DNA of 64,000 bases from a virus, in the IMG/VR virus record IMGVR_UViG_3300020442_002030, positions 1 through 64,000 of that record. One strand, 5' to 3'. The notes beneath the pieces were generated by a model. The model saw nothing but the letters and a program-made list of their open reading frames with translations, made no database searches and was not told the origin of the DNA. Each line of letters starts with the position of its first letter. Within the stretch, counting starts at the first letter, position 1. Both the position numbers and the translations under genes were made by a program. Shown one piece after another: positions 60,883 to 64,000 of this stretch.

Positions 60883-61758
60883 ATGAAAAAAATTAAACAT
60901 AGTAAGTTTAAGAATACCGGAATTCTGTTTGAACTATTGGTCAGACAGATAACTTTTGAAGTCTTAAACGGAGATAATAACGAAAACGCACAAAAAATTC
61001 TCAAAGAATTTTATAACAATAGGACAGAATTAGGAAAAGAACTAAGATTATATCAAATGCTTTCTGAAGAAAAGTATAAATCAGAGAGTAGAGCAGAAAA
61101 ATTTATTGATACTATCTTAGAAGCTAGAAAAAGAATTGATGCAAAAAAGTTAACTAAAGAAAAATACAATTTAGTTAAAAAAATTCAAGAATCTTTTGAT
61201 ATTAATCAATTTTTATCATCACCAATTACAAACTATAAGGTGATGGCTTCCATTTATAAAATATTTGAATCTCAAAACAAAGAAAATTACGATATAAAAG
61301 ATGTATTTAATTCAAAGTACACTATCGTAGAAAACTTAATAGGTGGTGAATTAGAAAATAAAGCACAACTTGTTGAGGATAAAACAATTTCAGAGTTTAA
61401 AACTCAGAATAAAGAAGAAAGATTCTTAACATATAAAGTATTGTTAGAAACTTTCAATAAAAAACATCAAAAATTAAATGAATCTCAAAAAGCATTGTTA
61501 AAAAACTATATTAACAATGTAAGTAATACTTCCAAATTTACAGAATACTATACTCAACAACTCAAAGAAGTCATTACTCAGTTGGTAAAACAACATAAAG
61601 AGGTTAAAGATAAGGTTACGAAAATAAAGTTAAAAGAAACTATCAATGTTTTGAAAAAAACAAAAATTGGTAGGGTAGTTTCAGACAATCAGGTTTCTGC
61701 TATGATGATAGCATATGAATTGATTAGTGAAATAAAAAATGTTAGAAACAAAGCTTAA
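60883..61758 (+). CDS. Helical protein of the prohead region, unknown function
   Basis: A 291-residue, Lys/Glu-rich, predicted all-helical protein starting MKKIKHSKFKNTGILFELLV, with ARKRIDAKKLTKEKYNLVKK in the middle and a final AMMIAYELISEIKNV helix. It lies between portal and prohead protease and overlaps the next gene by 20 bases, so it is likely part of head assembly. No family recognised. T4 has the small genes 67 and 68 in this position, but this protein is much larger and not similar by eye. Confidence 0.65.
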   Translation: MKKIKHSKFKNTGILFELLVRQITFEVLNGDNNENAQKILKEFYNNRTELGKELRLYQMLSEEKYKSESRAEKFIDTILEARKRIDAKKLTKEKYNLVKKIQESFDINQFLSSPITNYKVMASIYKIFESQNKENYDIKDVFNSKYTIVENLIGGELENKAQLVEDKTISEFKTQNKEERFLTYKVLLETFNKKHQKLNESQKALLKNYINNVSNTSKFTEYYTQQLKEVITQLVKQHKEVKDKVTKIKLKETINVLKKTKIGRVVSDNQVSAMMIAYELISEIKNVRNKA

Positions 61759-62197
61759 AGAATATATTCGTAATCTTGTTCAGGAAATGGAAGAAGAGTT
61801 GGAAGAGGTAACTACAACAGCCAATATTGATGGCTTCGATACTCCCTACGCTTTTACTGGTAAGAAAAAGAAGAACAAAGAAAAGAGAAAAAGAATAGCT
61901 CAACAAATGGGATATAGGATTGTAGGCGAAGGTAAGAAGATAAAAAGACCTGTAAATAGATGGTTAGAGTTGAAGAATGATGAAACGAAAACTCCAAATC
62001 ATAAATTAGCTTTAGGATTAAAAGAATTAAAATATCAATTAGCTGAAGTTGAGATGTTCTTTAGATGGTACAATAAGATTCGTTCTATGAATGAGTTAAA
62101 CAAAGATAAGTATTGGAAAAGAACAAATACTCATATTTATAAGATAAAGGAAAGGTTAATTAATATTGTTAATAGTATAAAGGAGTTAGACCAATGA
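61739..62197 (+). CDS. Prohead-region protein (152 aa)
   Basis: A 152-residue basic protein. It opens with an amphipathic LKEYIRNLVQEMEEELEE, then ANIDGFDTPYAFTGKKKK and KRIAQQMGYRIVGE, and ends with two long helices. The GF-DTPYAFTG segment followed by a Lys run reminds me of proteins in head-assembly clusters of other T4-like phages. The N-terminal L-x-x-x-I/L-x-x-x-x-E pattern is shared with the next genes. Overlaps on both sides suggest one transcript with the protease. A head-core role is inferred. Confidence 0.62.
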   Translation: MLETKLKEYIRNLVQEMEEELEEVTTTANIDGFDTPYAFTGKKKKNKEKRKRIAQQMGYRIVGEGKKIKRPVNRWLELKNDETKTPNHKLALGLKELKYQLAEVEMFFRWYNKIRSMNELNKDKYWKRTNTHIYKIKERLINIVNSIKELDQ

Positions 62198-62388
62198 AAA
62201 TATCAAAGGAAAGATTAAAAGAAATCATAAAAGATGTATTGAGAGAAGAAACAGAATATCAGAAGTTCTTTGCTAAGGCATTGAAAAAATCTGGTAAGTC
62301 TATTCCTCAAATGTCTGATGAAGAAAAGAAAGCATTTTTTAACAAAATCGATTCTGCTTGGAAGGGCAAAGGCGAAAAAAAAGGTTAA
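62194..62388 (+). CDS. Small prohead-region protein (64 aa)
   Basis: A 64-residue protein: an N-terminal amphipathic helix KISKERLKEIIKDVLREE, then YQKFFAKALKKSGKSIPQMS and a basic, Gly-rich end GKGEKKG. It overlaps the preceding gene by 4 bases and is 3 bases from the next. The N-terminus strongly resembles that of the following gene and fits a core-targeting or processed leader. The function is otherwise unknown. Confidence 0.65.
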   Translation: MKISKERLKEIIKDVLREETEYQKFFAKALKKSGKSIPQMSDEEKKAFFNKIDSAWKGKGEKKG

Positions 62389-62391
62389 AAA

Positions 62392-62577
62392 ATGAAAGTA
62401 GAAAGGTTGAAACAAATCGTTAAAGAAGAAATACTAATCCATAAGTATGGTGGTGTTTCTATTATTAATGAAGAGGTAACTAACGAAGATGAAGATAAGA
62501 TTCGTAAGATTATCAGACAAGAGGTTTCAGCAATATTTTTTGAATTATTTAAAAAACGTAGAAGTTGGGGAGCATAA
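62392..62577 (+). CDS. Small prohead-region protein (61 aa)
   Basis: A 61-residue protein: VERLKQIVKEEILIHKYGGV at the start, then an acidic NEEVTNEDEDKIRK and a helical QEVSAIFFELFKKRRS. Its stop TAA overlaps the protease ATG (TAATG), so translation is likely coupled. The leader repeats the L-K-x-I-V/I-K-x-x-x pattern of 62194. It may be an internal head protein comparable in position to small T4 core proteins, although no sequence similarity is visible. Confidence 0.62.
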   Translation: MKVERLKQIVKEEILIHKYGGVSIINEEVTNEDEDKIRKIIRQEVSAIFFELFKKRRSWGA

Positions 62578-63161
62578 TGAAAAATTTACTTATAGAAACA
62601 CAATTATTCGAAGGTAAAATAAACGAAGATTCATCAGGTAGAACTATCGTAAAGGGAATCTTGCAGAGAGCTGAAGCGCCTAACCAAAACGAAAGAGTCT
62701 ATCCTAAAGAAATTCTAATGAGAGAAGCTAAGAAGTATGAAACTCTCATTAAAGAAAGAAGAGCATTGGGTGAGTTAGACCATCCAGAATCTTCTGTAAT
62801 AAATTTAAAGAACGTATCACACAACGTTAGAGAAATCCATTGGGAAGGAAATGATTTGATGGGAACTGTTGAAATCCTCCCAACACCATCTGGTAACATT
62901 CTTAAAGAATTGTTAAAAGCTGGTATTCTATTAGGTATCTCATCAAGAGGTATGGGTTCAGTAGAACCAAGAAATAATGGTGGTGTAACTGTTGGTGATG
63001 ATTTCGAACTAATAGGTTGGGATTTTGTATCCAACCCGTCTACGCATGGTGCATTTATGACTCCAATGAACGAATCAAAACAATATGTTACTGAGGAAGT
63101 TTGTGGAGATTATTGTAAAGCACACGATTTAATAAGAGAAATAATAACGGAATTATCATGA
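62577..63161 (+). CDS. 21: Prohead core protease, gp21-like
   Basis: A 194-residue serine protease of the T4 gp21 type (S77). GELDHPESS supplies the catalytic His69, GISSRGMGS the Ser (122 or 123), and GWDFVSNPSTHGAFM the Asp149. Upstream EAPNQNERVYPKEILMREA is also typical. It is activated inside the prohead and removes leader peptides from core and capsid proteins. ATG 62577 on the preceding stop codon is preferred to a start four codons upstream. The next gene begins on its stop (ATGA). T4 gp21 is 212 residues. Confidence 0.93.
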   Translation: MKNLLIETQLFEGKINEDSSGRTIVKGILQRAEAPNQNERVYPKEILMREAKKYETLIKERRALGELDHPESSVINLKNVSHNVREIHWEGNDLMGTVEILPTPSGNILKELLKAGILLGISSRGMGSVEPRNNGGVTVGDDFELIGWDFVSNPSTHGAFMTPMNESKQYVTEEVCGDYCKAHDLIREIITELS

Positions 63162-64000
63162 TAAAATTAGGTGGATTAATAGATTTAAAACCAATTACTG
63201 AAGCAGATGTTTTCACTGCTACGAGTAAAGAAACTGGTACAACTTCTGTATTCAAATCAAAAGCAGCAAGAGATGCTGCAATCAAAGCAGGTACACACGA
63301 AAAAAGAAAAGATGATAAGGATGGTGCAGTAAAAGACCCAACCGATAAACCGAAAGTAAACATATTCAATAAAGATAAGGCAGCGAAGGGAGGTGACTCT
63401 TCTGCCGGGCAAAAAGATAAAGATGAACCTAAATCATCTGCACCTAAATTAGATAAAGATGGTGATGGAGGAATGAGTTCGGATACAGCCATCTCAGTAA
63501 AAGATTACCTAAATAAAGAATTAGGATTAGATGGAAGTGTAGATTTAAATAGTGGTGGTGCAATTGAATATATGGTAGGTGATTCAAGAAACGCAATTAC
63601 TATTGGTAATGATGAAATTGATGGAAAACCATTTTCAGTATCATTAAGTGATATAGATACTGGAGAAGATAATGATACTTATAAATCATTTGATAACCAA
63701 GAAGATGCTGTAGCATACGCTAAAGAGTTAGGACAAAAACTTAAAGGTGGAAAAGAAGAACCTAAAGATGATAGTGATAATCTTTCACAACCTAACTCAG
63801 TAAAAGGAACTGGTCAAGCAGACCCTAAAGTTAATAAAGCAGTTCGTAAAGCTGCACAGAAAGCTGGAATTACACCACAAAAGTTAGGTAAAGAAGAATA
63901 TGAAAAGAAAATGGCTCAAGCCGCATATGAAGCATTAACTGATGCTAACTTCCATACTGAAGCAAGATGGTTAGTTGCTGATTTAGAAGGTAAACCTGAA
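63158..64000 (+). CDS. Prohead-core/scaffold-position protein, truncated by the window end
   Basis: An open frame of 281 codons with no stop before 64000. It starts MIKLGGLIDLKPITEADVF, where L-x-x-L...I-T-E is a plausible gp21-type leader with cleavage after Glu. A long Lys/Asp/Ser-rich disordered part follows, with acidic KDKDEPKSSAPKLDKDGDGG. A folded region SVKDYLNKELGLDGSVD and a helical Ala-rich end KAVRKAAQKAGITPQKLGKE lead to FHTEARWLVADLEGKPE at the edge. Position right after gp21 is that of the scaffold gp22 in T4, but no clear gp22 sequence is seen. It may be a scaffold or an internal head protein. Confidence 0.7.
   Translation, partial: MIKLGGLIDLKPITEADVFTATSKETGTTSVFKSKAARDAAIKAGTHEKRKDDKDGAVKDPTDKPKVNIFNKDKAAKGGDSSAGQKDKDEPKSSAPKLDKDGDGGMSSDTAISVKDYLNKELGLDGSVDLNSGGAIEYMVGDSRNAITIGNDEIDGKPFSVSLSDIDTGEDNDTYKSFDNQEDAVAYAKELGQKLKGGKEEPKDDSDNLSQPNSVKGTGQADPKVNKAVRKAAQKAGITPQKLGKEEYEKKMAQAAYEALTDANFHTEARWLVADLEGKPE

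Noticed and set aside
63088-63492. A 134-codon open frame on the minus strand
   Set aside because: It covers the start of the prohead-core-like gene, which has a proper ATGA coupling with the protease; the antisense text is Ser/Leu-rich shadow.
1-64000. tRNA genes, integrase, insertion sequences or attachment sites
   Set aside because: Gaps are at most about 100 bases and none shows a tRNA-like cloverleaf, inverted terminal repeats or recombinase motifs by eye; a tRNA-scan over the sequence would settle the tRNA point.

Overview
The window is a continuous piece of a large, AT-rich, tailed phage genome of T4-like (contractile tail) type. Every supported gene is on the + strand. Genes abut or overlap by a few bases, and no gap exceeds about 100 bases. 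The T4-type assignment rests on recognisable homologues: terminase large subunit (gp17), portal (gp20), prohead protease (gp21), baseplate wedge gp25 and gp6, a gp5-like spike, a gp61-type primase and a gp47/gp46-type nuclease-ATPase. The host is not identifiable from the sequence. The recurrent promoter-like motif resembles the TAnnTTTG -7 element of Bacteroidetes, which makes a marine Bacteroidetes host a reasonable but unproven guess. No integrase, tRNA, rRNA, CRISPR array or insertion sequence was seen.

Layout. 1-2800: small membrane protein, helical protein, spike-like protein and a protein ending in a chitin-binding-like module. 2826-15951: baseplate block (gp25-like, gp6-like, several large structural proteins, a 1963-residue gp7-like wedge candidate). 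16012-19480: virion proteins including two that share a C-terminal domain, plus a 59-residue gene. 19492-30003: a mixed block with a GIY-YIG protein, primase and a fused Mre11/Rad50-type protein, interleaved with putative glycosyltransferases, SGNH-type hydrolases and nucleotide-sugar enzymes. 30031-34344: tail fibre with a self-cleaving chaperone tail. 34341-52117: an ~18 kb carbohydrate cassette (glycosyltransferases, two beta-1,4-galactosyltransferase-like proteins with lectin-like inserts, cytidylyltransferase, radical SAM enzyme, SDR epimerases, RmlC-like epimerase, two halves of a thiamine-diphosphate enzyme, SGNH hydrolases). 52264-55593: an adenylyltransferase/ligase-like fusion. 55654-64000: DNA packaging and capsid morphogenesis, running off the end inside a prohead-core-like gene.

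Transcription. A perfect nine-base core ATATTTATA sits just upstream of eleven gene starts, nearly all at the head of virion or cassette gene runs. It is the reverse complement of the T4 late-promoter core but lies on the coding strand. I read it as this phage's own late promoter. The 19952-30003 replication/sugar block lacks it, consistent with earlier expression. Two intrinsic terminators (after 248 and after 17904) were found.

How the parts may work together (inference): the cassette appears to make and attach an unusual sugar or glycan. Nucleotide-sugar dehydratase, dehydrogenase, epimerases, a TPP enzyme and a radical SAM enzyme would supply the donor. The galactosyltransferase-like and GT-B-like proteins would transfer it, and the SGNH proteins would acylate or deacylate it. 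The target, whether virion or host surface, cannot be told from sequence.
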